A DNA stretch of 47,451 nucleotides from Clostridia bacterium (GTDB taxonomy: Bacteria; Bacillota; Clostridia; Christensenellales; Aristaeellaceae), in the NCBI GenBank assembly GCA_017469025.1, contig JAFUHD010000016.1, forward strand, positions 1 through 47,451. Direction: 5' to 3'. Under the pieces are notes generated by a model. It was given only the letters and a program-made list of their open reading frames with translations. It was not told the DNA's origin and ran no database searches. Each line of letters opens with the position of its first letter. Positions within the stretch are counted from its first letter, which is position 1. Below are positions 26,436-34,708 of the stretch, piece by piece. The position numbers were made by a program, and so were the translations under genes.

Positions 26436-27023
26436 ATGCATCCGCACATGACGTTTAAACAATACCGCAGAACTGACCTTTTTTTCTTTGCACTGATCCT
26501 GACTGTTTCTGAAGCACTGATTATTACGGCAGGAAACCGATGGTTCCGGGATCAGCTGTACACCGTTTCCGCAGTCGCTGCCGTTACGGCCATAGTTCTG
26601 ATGCGCTGGGGAAAATATGGCATCTTTCATGCTGTTCTTGGCGGCATTGTTTTCTGCATCGCGGGCGGCGGAAACGTCCGGCAGCTCGCAATTTACGGGA
26701 TCGGCAATGCATTGGCCGGTCTGGGCCTGTTTTATATCCGGCACTTTGGGCATAAGCGGATCCGCGATGATTTTCTGCTTACGGTTCTTTATGCCCTGTG
26801 TATACAGCTGCTCATGCAGCTGGGTCGGGCGCTCATCGCGCTCCTGACAGGCGCCCCTCCGGGAGCCTGCCTCAACTTCTTTACCACGGATGCACTGTCC
26901 GGACTGTTCACCTCGGTGATTGTCTGGATTGCAGCAAGACTCGATGGAATGCTCGAGGACCAAAAAACCTATCTTCTCCGTCTCAACAGGGAACGAGAAG
27001 AAAGCAACAAAGGGGGATATTGA
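26436..27023 (+). CDS. Polytopic membrane protein, ECF S-component-like
   Basis: About 195 aa with five or six membrane helices and no signal peptide. Segments such as FHAVLGGIVFCIAGGGNVRQ with small residues and internal Gly patches recall substrate-capture (S) components of energy-coupling-factor transporters, but no known vitamin signature is present. The start at MHPHMTFK is favoured by GGAG 10 bases upstream; ATG 26397 is possible but would add an unlikely leader. Its TGA overlaps the ATG of the first permease, so it is translationally coupled to the sugar ABC genes. Function unknown. Confidence 0.7.
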   Translation: MHPHMTFKQYRRTDLFFFALILTVSEALIITAGNRWFRDQLYTVSAVAAVTAIVLMRWGKYGIFHAVLGGIVFCIAGGGNVRQLAIYGIGNALAGLGLFYIRHFGHKRIRDDFLLTVLYALCIQLLMQLGRALIALLTGAPPGACLNFFTTDALSGLFTSVIVWIAARLDGMLEDQKTYLLRLNREREESNKGGY

Positions 27024-28075
27024 TGAAAGCCGTTGCATCAGACTTCCTCGTGTACGATGAGGCAACACATTCGTATCACGAAAACCCGGAACAGATCGTA
27101 AGAGATGACGTCGAAAAGCACTACTGGCGTCATGTCGGTCTGACCATTGCCAAGGACTGGCGTCTATATATAATGCTGGTTCCCATGCTTGTGGTCTTTC
27201 TGCTCTGGCGCTACTTCCCGATGTATGAACTTCTCGGATGTTTTAAGGTAGCAGATAATGTACTTCCTGTTGCAGACCAGCTGTTTTCCGGCTTCTCCAA
27301 CTTCAAGATTCTGCTGTCCGGTCAGGATACGCTTTCCATCGAATTCTGGCGTGCCCTGCGCAACACCTTCGTTCTCAGTTTCTATGGCCTGTGCTTCGGT
27401 TTCCCAATGCCGATCATTCTGGCTCTGTTCTTCAACGAAGTCCGCAGCAATGCCGCACGTTCAGTCTATCAGGTACTGACCTACCTGCCCAAGTTCATGT
27501 CCACAGTCGTTATGACTTCTCTGGTCATGATGCTTGTCAAGCAGGGTGCACAGACCTCCAACATGGGTATCGTTTCCCAGGCGCTCGCCAATATCGGCCT
27601 CATTTCCCAGGAAACCGCCCGCGCCGGTCTGCTCAACAATCCTGGTTTCTTCCGTGCCATTTACATCATCAGCGGCATCTGGGAAGGCGCCGGCTATGAC
27701 AGCATCGTATTCTTTGCAGCCATCATCGCCATCTCGCCGACCAGCTACGAGGCAGCACAGATCGACGGTGCCGACAAGATGGCCCAGATGCGTTATGTCG
27801 TCCTGCCGTCTATCCTGTCTACCATCGTTATCATGCTGATTACGCGTATTGGTTCGCTGCTCAACATCGGCTACGAGAAGGTTATCCTGCTTTATAATGC
27901 AAACACCTTCATCACAGCTGACGTCGTCTCCACCTTCGCAAACCGTTACGGCCTGGAGGGCGCCGCCAAGGGCATTGCCTCCGCAGCCGAAATGATGAAC
28001 AACATCATAGGCATGCTGCTGGTTATCGGTGCAAATACCATTGCACGCAAGGCGTCCAACACATCGCTGTATTAA
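27023..28075 (+). CDS. Carbohydrate ABC transporter permease (LplB/YteP type)
   Basis: 350-aa inner-membrane permease of the oligosaccharide importer family. A cytosolic N-terminal extension of about 45 residues precedes six membrane helices. The EAA loop that contacts the ATPase is SYEAAQIDGADKMAQMRYVV followed by LP, and RNTFVLSFYGLCFGFP marks the permease core. The family includes rhamnogalacturonan oligosaccharide importers (YteP). It is coupled by a one-base overlap to the preceding membrane protein gene and followed 12 bases later by the second permease. Confidence 0.93.
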   Translation: MKAVASDFLVYDEATHSYHENPEQIVRDDVEKHYWRHVGLTIAKDWRLYIMLVPMLVVFLLWRYFPMYELLGCFKVADNVLPVADQLFSGFSNFKILLSGQDTLSIEFWRALRNTFVLSFYGLCFGFPMPIILALFFNEVRSNAARSVYQVLTYLPKFMSTVVMTSLVMMLVKQGAQTSNMGIVSQALANIGLISQETARAGLLNNPGFFRAIYIISGIWEGAGYDSIVFFAAIIAISPTSYEAAQIDGADKMAQMRYVVLPSILSTIVIMLITRIGSLLNIGYEKVILLYNANTFITADVVSTFANRYGLEGAAKGIASAAEMMNNIIGMLLVIGANTIARKASNTSLY

Positions 28076-28087
28076 TAGGGGGCTGCC

Positions 28088-28978
28088 ATGAAAAGAAAGC
28101 TTGAGGTCACGGAGCTGATATTCAAGGTTATCAGCTACACGCTGCTCACCATTTTTGCCCTGGGCTGTCTCTATCCCTTTGTCTATGCCGTATCCGCATC
28201 CATTTCTGGTGCCAAGGCTGTTGACTACAATGAGATCGTCCTCCTTCCGAAGGACATTCAATTTGAAGCATTCCACCGGATGTTCTCCGACAACATGTTC
28301 TGGAACGCCTACTCCAACACATTGTTCCTGACGCTCTATGGAACAATCTGGAGCCTGCTCTACTCCATTCTTGGTGCCTATGCGCTTTCCAAAAAGCGCC
28401 TGCTGTTCCGGAAATTCTTCAACTTCTTCCTGGTGTTCACCATGTGGTTCTCCGCCGGTATTGTGCCACAGTACCTGAACTACCTGGCAACCAAGGCCGT
28501 TTTCAACGGCGTCGGCATTATGGATGACAAGTGGCTGGTTGTTATTGCCATGGGCATGCAGGCCATGAACATCATTCTTCTGCGGAATGCATTTGAAGGC
28601 GTCCCGTCCGAAATTGAGGAAGCTGCAATTGTAGACGGCGCTACCGAATTCCAGGTTCTCAGCACCGTCTACATCCCGATGAGCAAATCGACCATTGCCA
28701 CCGTTGCCCTGTTCTTCGCCATCTCCCGCTGGAACGGCTACTTCTGGGCACGGCAGATGATTTCAAACTCTTTCGAGAAACCGCTCCAGGTATTCATCCG
28801 TGAGCTCCTCGAACAGTACCGCGATGCGGAGTTCATTGCCGGCTGGAATGAAGTCTATGCATCCGATTCCGTCATCTATGCGCTGATCGTCTGCTCTATC
28901 GTTCCGATTCTTATCATTTATCCGTTTATCCAGAAGTACTTTGCCAAGGGCGTCAATGTCGGCGGCGTCAAGGAGTAA
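28088..28978 (+). CDS. Carbohydrate ABC transporter permease (LplC/YtcP type)
   Basis: 296-aa partner permease with six membrane helices. The EAA loop is SEIEEAAIVDGATEFQVLST followed by VYIP. The C-terminus PFIQKYFAKGVNVGGVKE is the typical ending of this subfamily, which pairs with LplB-type permeases and large solute-binding proteins. GGGGG lies before ATG 28088. Confidence 0.95.
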   Translation: MKRKLEVTELIFKVISYTLLTIFALGCLYPFVYAVSASISGAKAVDYNEIVLLPKDIQFEAFHRMFSDNMFWNAYSNTLFLTLYGTIWSLLYSILGAYALSKKRLLFRKFFNFFLVFTMWFSAGIVPQYLNYLATKAVFNGVGIMDDKWLVVIAMGMQAMNIILLRNAFEGVPSEIEEAAIVDGATEFQVLSTVYIPMSKSTIATVALFFAISRWNGYFWARQMISNSFEKPLQVFIRELLEQYRDAEFIAGWNEVYASDSVIYALIVCSIVPILIIYPFIQKYFAKGVNVGGVKE

Positions 28979-29050
28979 GCGTTGCTTCGGAACATCATCT
29001 GATGTTTTCGTTCAACATATAGTATGTGCATCTGCACAAGGAGGAAACAC

Positions 29051-31135
29051 ATGAACAAGAAGATTTTATCGATGCTGCTTGTTCTCATGATCATGCTCGT
29101 CAGCGTTGCTGCCATGGCTGATCTTGAGTATGCAGACGGAACAGTTCTGCGCATGGCCACCGGTTATAACAGCGCCCGGACCGGTCTGTTCTTCGATGAC
29201 CAGACTGCCGGCGAAGGCATTACCCTGGCCGACGGCAAGACCTACAATTCCGGTGACCTCAAGCCCACCTGGGTTCGCCTGCAGGAAGTCCTGAATGTTG
29301 TTTTCGAAAACAAATATCAGGGCAACAGCGCCAGCAGTGAGTTTGACTACTGGAAAGAGCAGCTCGGCGAAGTAGATATGCTGAGCGGTACCGCTGCCAA
29401 GCTGTCTGAGTACGGCGAGAGCGGCGCGATCGTCAACATTGCCGAGTATCTTGATGAGATGCCGAACTTCAAGGCTTACCTTGAGGCAAACCCGATCGTT
29501 CGTCTCTCCATTACCGGCAACACCACCACCGGTGCCATCTATTTCTCCCCGTATTTTGACGGTGTTAACGACATCGAGCGTATGCCCCTCATGCGTGTTG
29601 ACTGGGTTGCCAAGCTGCTGAACGGCGACGGCGAGTTCACTGCTGAGAAGTGCGCCAACCTCAAGCCCGCTGTCTATCAGCCTTACATGCCCACCGAAGG
29701 CACCATCGCCATTGATGTTGTGACTCTGGACGGCACTGCTGTTGAGACCATCTCCAAGAACTATGACAAGGCCGGCAACATCGTCGCCAAGATGAATGAT
29801 GCCCTGGCCGCCGGCGATGTAGACGGTGTAACCGCTGTCAACATGCTGCGCACTTACATTGATGAAGCTTATGACGGCTACTATGGCACCGATCGTGCAA
29901 ATCTGTTCATTGGACAGAATGCTGCCTGGGATGCCGACGAGCTCGTCGCACTTCTCCGCTGCGTTATTGCAAATGCCAACACCCTGAACGGTACTGACAA
30001 AGTCCAGGGCATCTTCACCCGTGAGGATGACAACAATCAGCGCCGCGTTGATATGTTCCGTTTTGCCGGACATCTGTTCGGTATCCGCGGTCTTGAATCC
30101 CGTCAGGATTACCTCTATGTCGGTGCTGACAGCTATCTGCATGATGCCCGTCAGGAAGCCGAGACCTATGAAGCCCTTTCCCGTATGCATGACCTCGTCT
30201 CTGAAGGCCTGATTTCCGAAGCTTTCGTCAACAAGGAAGCTGAGAATACTGCCACCTATCTTGAGAACGACCTTGGTTTCATGCACTACGACTACAACCA
30301 GACCCAGACCATCTACAACGAGACCAAGCTGCAGGACGGCGAAAAGTACATGGCCGTTATGGTTCCTGTCGCCCGCTGGTATGACGGTACCGATGACAAC
30401 GGTGTTTACATGCGCTTTACCGAGTCCTGGCGTTCCGTCAAGACCGACGGCTGGGGCATCTCCATCCCTGGCGTTGCCGGCAATGATGACAAGCTCCATG
30501 CCGCACTCGCACTGATCGACTATGCATACAGCCCGGCCGGCATGATCCTCATGTCCTATGGACCAGATGCCTTCATCAAGACCAATGCAGACGGCTCCTA
30601 TGTTACCTTCAGCTTCAACGGCACTGAGATGCCCGAGATCGCAGATGCTACCCGTGCGGAGCTCTGGGAGAAAGCCAGCGGCAACTATACCAACTACGCC
30701 CGTTTCTATCTTGGATCCACCCTGTCCTTCGTCAAGAACCAGGCATTCGAATATCAGTGCACCTCTGATGCCGGCCGTGAAGGCGCAGGCTACATCTCCA
30801 CGGCTATCGGCCTTGGCACAATCAAGCACCCCGAACTGGCCATTACCGAGAATCCATGGTACACTTCTGTTCCGACCGTTCTGCCGACCACCAAGACCGA
30901 CAACGATCTGATCAACACCTACACTGAGCTCAAGAACAAGTTCAGCAGCTCCAAGGGCGATGATCAGGTTAACGTTCTGGTTGATGCGATCGCCAGCGGC
31001 CTGACCTTCGAAGGCTTCTCTTCTGCAAGCGAGGGTGCTGACACCGTAGCCGTCACATGGAACGGTCTGTCCTACCTCGACATCAAGGAAATTGCGTGGG
31101 AAGAGCTCCTCGACTACTATGCCGAACTCCAGTAA
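29051..31135 (+). CDS. Large extracellular solute-binding protein of the sugar ABC importer
   Basis: 694-aa exported binding protein, larger than the usual 450-550 aa. The signal peptide is about 24 residues (MNKKILSMLLVLMIMLVSVA, cut after AMA). There is no lipobox Cys, unlike most Gram-positive binding proteins. The mature part has the periplasmic-binding fold with many aromatic residues (FRFAGHLFGIRG, WRSVKTDGWGISIP, YAYSPAGMILMSYGP). Codon use is strongly biased to C-ending codons, suggesting high expression. The start is set by AGGAGG before ATG 29051. It lies between the permeases and two small membrane proteins and is followed by a strong hairpin. Confidence 0.92.
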   Translation: MNKKILSMLLVLMIMLVSVAAMADLEYADGTVLRMATGYNSARTGLFFDDQTAGEGITLADGKTYNSGDLKPTWVRLQEVLNVVFENKYQGNSASSEFDYWKEQLGEVDMLSGTAAKLSEYGESGAIVNIAEYLDEMPNFKAYLEANPIVRLSITGNTTTGAIYFSPYFDGVNDIERMPLMRVDWVAKLLNGDGEFTAEKCANLKPAVYQPYMPTEGTIAIDVVTLDGTAVETISKNYDKAGNIVAKMNDALAAGDVDGVTAVNMLRTYIDEAYDGYYGTDRANLFIGQNAAWDADELVALLRCVIANANTLNGTDKVQGIFTREDDNNQRRVDMFRFAGHLFGIRGLESRQDYLYVGADSYLHDARQEAETYEALSRMHDLVSEGLISEAFVNKEAENTATYLENDLGFMHYDYNQTQTIYNETKLQDGEKYMAVMVPVARWYDGTDDNGVYMRFTESWRSVKTDGWGISIPGVAGNDDKLHAALALIDYAYSPAGMILMSYGPDAFIKTNADGSYVTFSFNGTEMPEIADATRAELWEKASGNYTNYARFYLGSTLSFVKNQAFEYQCTSDAGREGAGYISTAIGLGTIKHPELAITENPWYTSVPTVLPTTKTDNDLINTYTELKNKFSSSKGDDQVNVLVDAIASGLTFEGFSSASEGADTVAVTWNGLSYLDIKEIAWEELLDYYAELQ

Positions 31136-31150
31136 TCCAATCGATTCACA

Positions 31151-31184
31151 GTCACCACCCCGGGGCTCAGCCCCGGGGAGTGAC
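31151..31184 (+). promoter_or_regulatory. Strong intercistronic hairpin after the binding-protein gene
   Basis: A 9-bp GC stem CCCCGGGGC-TCA-GCCCCGGGG, extended by outer GTCAC/GTGAC pairing, without a T tract. Such hairpins protect the upstream mRNA and allow more binding protein than downstream subunits. Confidence 0.7.
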
Positions 31185-31211
31185 CTTTAACAAAATTTCG
31201 GGAGGGTCACT

Positions 31212-31811
31212 ATGTATAAAAAGCAGATGACGATCCAGAAAGCCGTCTGTCTGTTCGTGCTGTGCACCAGTGTAATTGTGTTCATTTACTCACTCGGCAT
31301 CATGACCGATCTGTTTGATTCACTCTATTACACCATCACAGACGCAGCCAACCGGGAAAATACGCGCCGTAATTCCGTTGCCGGAGCTTTCCTTTACTAT
31401 GATATGCAGGATTTCAACAAACAGTTCCTGCATCTCGGCATTGGTCTCATCCTGATGAGCCTTCTGCTTTTTATCACCAACACTCATGTCAGGCGGCGCT
31501 ATTACATCGGCAACATCATTGCAGTAGCTGCAAATGTAATTGCCAACATCTATGTTGCCATCTGGGCGCATACCCGTATTGTGGCTTACAGGGCCGAGTA
31601 TCTTAACGTTGACTTTGAAGCGCTCAAGACATTCAGTGAGCGCAGACATACCTACTACACCGATTCCACTTTCTGGTTTGATGTACACACCTTTGTGTTT
31701 GGTCTTGCGATTCTGGCATGCATTCTGCTGGTCGCAAACATGATTTGGAAATTCAGTTTGATGAAGCAAGAACAGCATCTCGTTGATGCAGGAAAGGGAG
31801 TAGCCGCATGA
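31212..31811 (+). CDS. Small four-helix membrane protein 1 of the ABC operon
   Basis: 199 aa, unknown family. Membrane helices lie at about 11-33, 73-91, 97-120 and 160-185. The loop between helices 1 and 2 is polar and contains DAANRENTRRNSVAGAFLYY; the loop between 3 and 4 holds a Tyr/Arg-rich segment (ERRHTYYTDSTFWF). GGGAGGG precedes the ATG. Its end overlaps the next gene by 4 bases (ATGA). The position between the binding protein and the ATPase suggests an accessory subunit or a tether of the transporter. No enzyme motif seen. Confidence 0.75.
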   Translation: MYKKQMTIQKAVCLFVLCTSVIVFIYSLGIMTDLFDSLYYTITDAANRENTRRNSVAGAFLYYDMQDFNKQFLHLGIGLILMSLLLFITNTHVRRRYYIGNIIAVAANVIANIYVAIWAHTRIVAYRAEYLNVDFEALKTFSERRHTYYTDSTFWFDVHTFVFGLAILACILLVANMIWKFSLMKQEQHLVDAGKGVAA

Positions 31812-32311
31812 GTGATGACCGCACTATTCAAAGAGACCGCATGCGTTTCACCAGAAACACGCTATCCGCGAATCTCGTTCTCCTGGCGATCCTCTTCGAT
31901 GTTTTCTACTTCATCAACATCTATAAATCGGATATTAACCATGATGTAGGAAACTTCTATTATCAGTTCCGCATCGGTGCATCCATCATCCTCAATCTGG
32001 TGTTCATGCTTGCCGCATTCCTCTCATCAGAGGGCATCAAGAACTATAAGGTTCAGTATGCCTATCTGCTCATCGGACTTGGCGCACTCCAGATTGCACG
32101 CATTTTCATTCTTCCGCTGCAGGCACTGAGAACTGAGGTCACCATCGCCGGCAATACCGGTACTGTCATGGAAATGGCACAGTTTGTCCGTGTAACCATA
32201 TACCTTATCATTTCATCGATCTGCTGTTTTGCCTCTGCTGTCATAGGCATCAAGAGGAGCCGTGAACTTAATGAACACCTGGCTTCCCTCGGATTAACGG
32301 CGAACGCTTAA
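31808..32311 (+). CDS. Small four-helix membrane protein 2 of the ABC operon
   Basis: 167 aa, unknown family. The N-terminus is charged (about 1-18), then helices lie at about 19-40, 54-74, 80-103 and 130-152. It starts with an ATGA overlap on protein 1, so the two are translationally coupled and probably interact. A short outward loop after helix 1 (YKSDINHDVGNFYYQ) is polar and aromatic. The ATPase gene follows 12 bases later. Function unknown. Confidence 0.75.
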   Translation: MSDDRTIQRDRMRFTRNTLSANLVLLAILFDVFYFINIYKSDINHDVGNFYYQFRIGASIILNLVFMLAAFLSSEGIKNYKVQYAYLLIGLGALQIARIFILPLQALRTEVTIAGNTGTVMEMAQFVRVTIYLIISSICCFASAVIGIKRSRELNEHLASLGLTANA

Positions 32312-32323
32312 GGAGGGAACAAC

Positions 32324-33403
32324 ATGGCAAACCTCAGCTTACAGCATATTGACAAAATCTACGACAACAATGTTCAGGCTGTCTTTGACTTCAACCTGGA
32401 TGTCAAAGATGGTGAATTCATCGTCCTGGTAGGCCCGTCCGGATGCGGAAAATCCACCACCCTGCGTATGGTCGCAGGTCTTGAGGACATTTCCAACGGC
32501 AAACTGCTGCTGGATGGCAAGGACATTACAAATGCACCGGCAAAAGACCGCGATATGGCCATGGTCTTCCAGAGCTATGCGCTTTATGGACACATGACCA
32601 TTTATGAGAACATGGCGTTTTCCCTGACACTTCGTAAGGAAAATCCAAACGTCATCCACAAGAAGGTTCTGGCAGCTGCCGAGATTCTCGGCCTGACCTC
32701 ACAGCTGAACAAAAAGCCGGCTCAGCTGTCCGGCGGACAGCGTCAGCGTGTGGCCATGGGACGCTCCATCGTCCGCAACCCCAAGCTCTTCCTGTTTGAC
32801 GAGCCGCTTTCCAACCTGGACGCAAAACTCCGCGGTGCTACACGTCGCGAGATCCTGCTGCTGCACAAGCGCCTCCAGGCAACCATGATGTACGTTACGC
32901 ATGATCAGACCGAAGCTCTGACGCTGGCCGACCGGATCGTGTGTATGTCCATGGGACATGTTCAGCAGGTTGGAACCCCGCTTGAACTGTATGATTCACC
33001 GGCCAATCTTTTTGTCGCCAGCTTCATAGGTCTTCCGCCGATGAACTTCTTTGATGTCCGTGTGAATGGCGGACAACTGATTGGTGATCAGTTTAGCACG
33101 ACGCTTTCCGAAGCGGAGGCGCACCTTCTGGCACGCTATAACGGCAAAACGATTACTCTCGGCGTACGGCCCGAAAACATCACCGCCGGCGGCGATATTA
33201 CCATGAAGGTTTCCACCAATGAAAACCTGGGTATGAATACTCTGGTTCATGGTCATCTCGGCAATGCAACTGATCCTGCCAACAAGATTACAGCCAAACT
33301 TCGCGGCTGGTGTAATTACAAGGACGGCGACATTGTTCCGATTTCCTTCAATAAGAAGCATTTCTTTGACAAGGAAACAACCAACGCAATCAAGGAGGAT
33401 TAA
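32324..33403 (+). CDS. Sugar ABC transporter ATP-binding protein (UgpC/MsmX type)
   Basis: 359-aa ATPase that powers the importer. Walker A GPSGCGKST is at 37-45, the Q-loop at 83, the signature LSGGQ at 135-139, Walker B LFLFDE at 155-160 and the switch His in YVTHDQTEA. A C-terminal TOBE/MOP regulatory domain spans about 240-359. In the segment after the Q-loop, YALYGHMT has Gly89 where nearly all relatives have Pro. AGGAGGG precedes the ATG. Being inside the operon, it is likely dedicated to this transporter, whereas the second copy at 36824 may be shared. Confidence 0.95.
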   Translation: MANLSLQHIDKIYDNNVQAVFDFNLDVKDGEFIVLVGPSGCGKSTTLRMVAGLEDISNGKLLLDGKDITNAPAKDRDMAMVFQSYALYGHMTIYENMAFSLTLRKENPNVIHKKVLAAAEILGLTSQLNKKPAQLSGGQRQRVAMGRSIVRNPKLFLFDEPLSNLDAKLRGATRREILLLHKRLQATMMYVTHDQTEALTLADRIVCMSMGHVQQVGTPLELYDSPANLFVASFIGLPPMNFFDVRVNGGQLIGDQFSTTLSEAEAHLLARYNGKTITLGVRPENITAGGDITMKVSTNENLGMNTLVHGHLGNATDPANKITAKLRGWCNYKDGDIVPISFNKKHFFDKETTNAIKED

Positions 33404-33406
33404 AGC

Positions 33407-33967
33407 ATGAGCGACAGCAGCAAGGGCGCATCCACGATGCCCGAATTTCTCCGGAAGATTGTTGTGCACCTGAAACGGAAGCCTCAGACCATCCCGATGC
33501 TGGTCCTGGTCATTGCTTTCCTCATTTACAGTTTGAATCTGACCAACATTTCCCACACAACCAGCCGTATTCAGGGTTCTGGTATGGGTCTGTATGGATT
33601 TATCACAATGCTTCTTTCCATGCTTTCCTTCGTTTGCTTCTCAAACGCCTATCCGAGCCGCAAGCCAATTAATAAACCTATGTTTATTCTGATGCTGGTC
33701 ATGATTGGCATTATCATCTTTGCAGACATCCAGTACCGCGGACTGATTCATACGGCTCTCACACGTGCAGAAAACCCCATTGCCATGGAACCATACATTG
33801 ATGCTGCGTTTAAGATGCTCTTTTCGCATATTCTGACGCTGATTATCGGTGTTGTCCTGATTCTGATTATGCCCGTATATGCCAAGATGATCCGCAGCAT
33901 CAAGACTTCCATCGATGTTGAGGATAACGGTGGACTGGGCGAAATCGATATTTCCGGTGAAAATTAA
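33407..33967 (+). CDS. Small four-helix membrane protein 3 of the ABC operon
   Basis: 186 aa, unknown family. A basic N-terminus (about 1-28) is followed by helices at about 29-47, 60-80, 90-108 and 135-160, and an acidic C-terminal tail (DVEDNGGLGEIDISGEN). The outward segment after helix 3 (QYRGLIHTALTRAENPIAME) resembles the corresponding polar loop of the other small membrane proteins in length. Its SD overlaps the end of the ATPase gene. A hairpin follows the stop. Confidence 0.72.
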   Translation: MSDSSKGASTMPEFLRKIVVHLKRKPQTIPMLVLVIAFLIYSLNLTNISHTTSRIQGSGMGLYGFITMLLSMLSFVCFSNAYPSRKPINKPMFILMLVMIGIIIFADIQYRGLIHTALTRAENPIAMEPYIDAAFKMLFSHILTLIIGVVLILIMPVYAKMIRSIKTSIDVEDNGGLGEIDISGEN

Positions 33968-33975
33968 CTGATTTG

Positions 33976-33997
33976 TTAGGCGGCACATGCCGCCTAA
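33976..33997 (+). promoter_or_regulatory. Intercistronic hairpin before membrane protein 4
   Basis: A 10-bp perfect stem TTAGGCGGCA/TGCCGCCTAA with a two-base spacer, followed by TTTT. Could be a partial terminator inside the operon. Confidence 0.5.
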
Positions 33998-34012
33998 TTT
34001 TAGGAAGACACA

Positions 34013-34669
34013 ATGGCATTTGGACGAAAGAAACAATCTCCCGAGCGGGATGAACGCACTTCGGCAGATTATTATAAGCTTCATACTGAAGCTATCAATG
34101 ACCTGATTAATGCCACGCCTGAAAACTCACCACAGGTTTCCGAAGCTGAGCTCCGGAAATACCGGTCAAAACAGGGAATCCGGCTCAGTGATGCTGCCAA
34201 AGCGCTTCTTCTCAAGGGATGGTTCAACGGTGCCTGCTGTTTCTTCTTTTTCTGGGGCATCGGCTTTTATGTAAACGGCACACTGGACCAGATGTTTATT
34301 CTGGCACTTGCACTGGGCATCATCAACGACCTTATTGTCAACAATATGCTGCGTTTTATGGCCAGGGTAAAGCATGCCAACGATCGCTTTATGATGTATC
34401 CGGAAAAGCGTTACGTCAGTCTTTTCCTGAACATCCTTCACTTTTTTGTCGTTCTCTTTGTGGTATTCATGGTCTACAATGTGATTAACATCACCCTGAA
34501 TGCCATTAACGGCACTCCAGACGGAGTTCCCTTTGGCGTTGAGCCTGTCTTTTTCGGCCTGATTACACTGGCTGCCGACATGCTCCTGATTAAAATGAAA
34601 CACACCCTGCAGCGCATTCTGGCTGATGCCAGGGCAGCTGCACATACAGGCAGAACATCTGACAAATGA
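34013..34669 (+). CDS. Small membrane protein 4 of the ABC operon
   Basis: 218 aa, unknown family. A hydrophilic N-terminal region of about 65 residues contains a SADYYKLHTEAINDLINATP helix. Four membrane helices follow at about 68-90, 93-112, 137-158 and 170-192, then a basic C-terminal tail. SD AGGAAG precedes the ATG. It is followed within 40 bases by the GH105 gene, linking this set of membrane proteins to pectin use. Function unknown. Confidence 0.72.
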   Translation: MAFGRKKQSPERDERTSADYYKLHTEAINDLINATPENSPQVSEAELRKYRSKQGIRLSDAAKALLLKGWFNGACCFFFFWGIGFYVNGTLDQMFILALALGIINDLIVNNMLRFMARVKHANDRFMMYPEKRYVSLFLNILHFFVVLFVVFMVYNVINITLNAINGTPDGVPFGVEPVFFGLITLAADMLLIKMKHTLQRILADARAAAHTGRTSDK

Positions 34670-34697
34670 TGGGCTTTGTAAATGGGAAAAAGCCCAT
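34669..34697 (+). promoter_or_regulatory. Intercistronic hairpin before the GH105 gene
   Basis: ATGGGCTTT/AAAGCCCAT, 9-bp stem with an 11-base loop starting at the previous stop codon; no T tract. Probably mRNA stability. Confidence 0.5.
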
Positions 34698-34708
34698 AAT
34701 GAGGTAAC

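Noticed and set aside
26798..27022. Longer start for the first sugar permease
   Set aside because: The extension overlaps the upstream membrane protein gene in another frame; ATG 27023 has a good SD and the family N-terminus.
27461..28276. 271-codon minus-strand frame opposite the permeases
   Set aside because: Shadow of the permease coding bias; no SD or domain.
29066..30829. 587-codon open frame antisense to the solute-binding protein gene
   Set aside because: It mirrors the C-ending codon bias of the real gene, which removes stops on the other strand. No SD, no recognisable domain, and the sense gene is certain.
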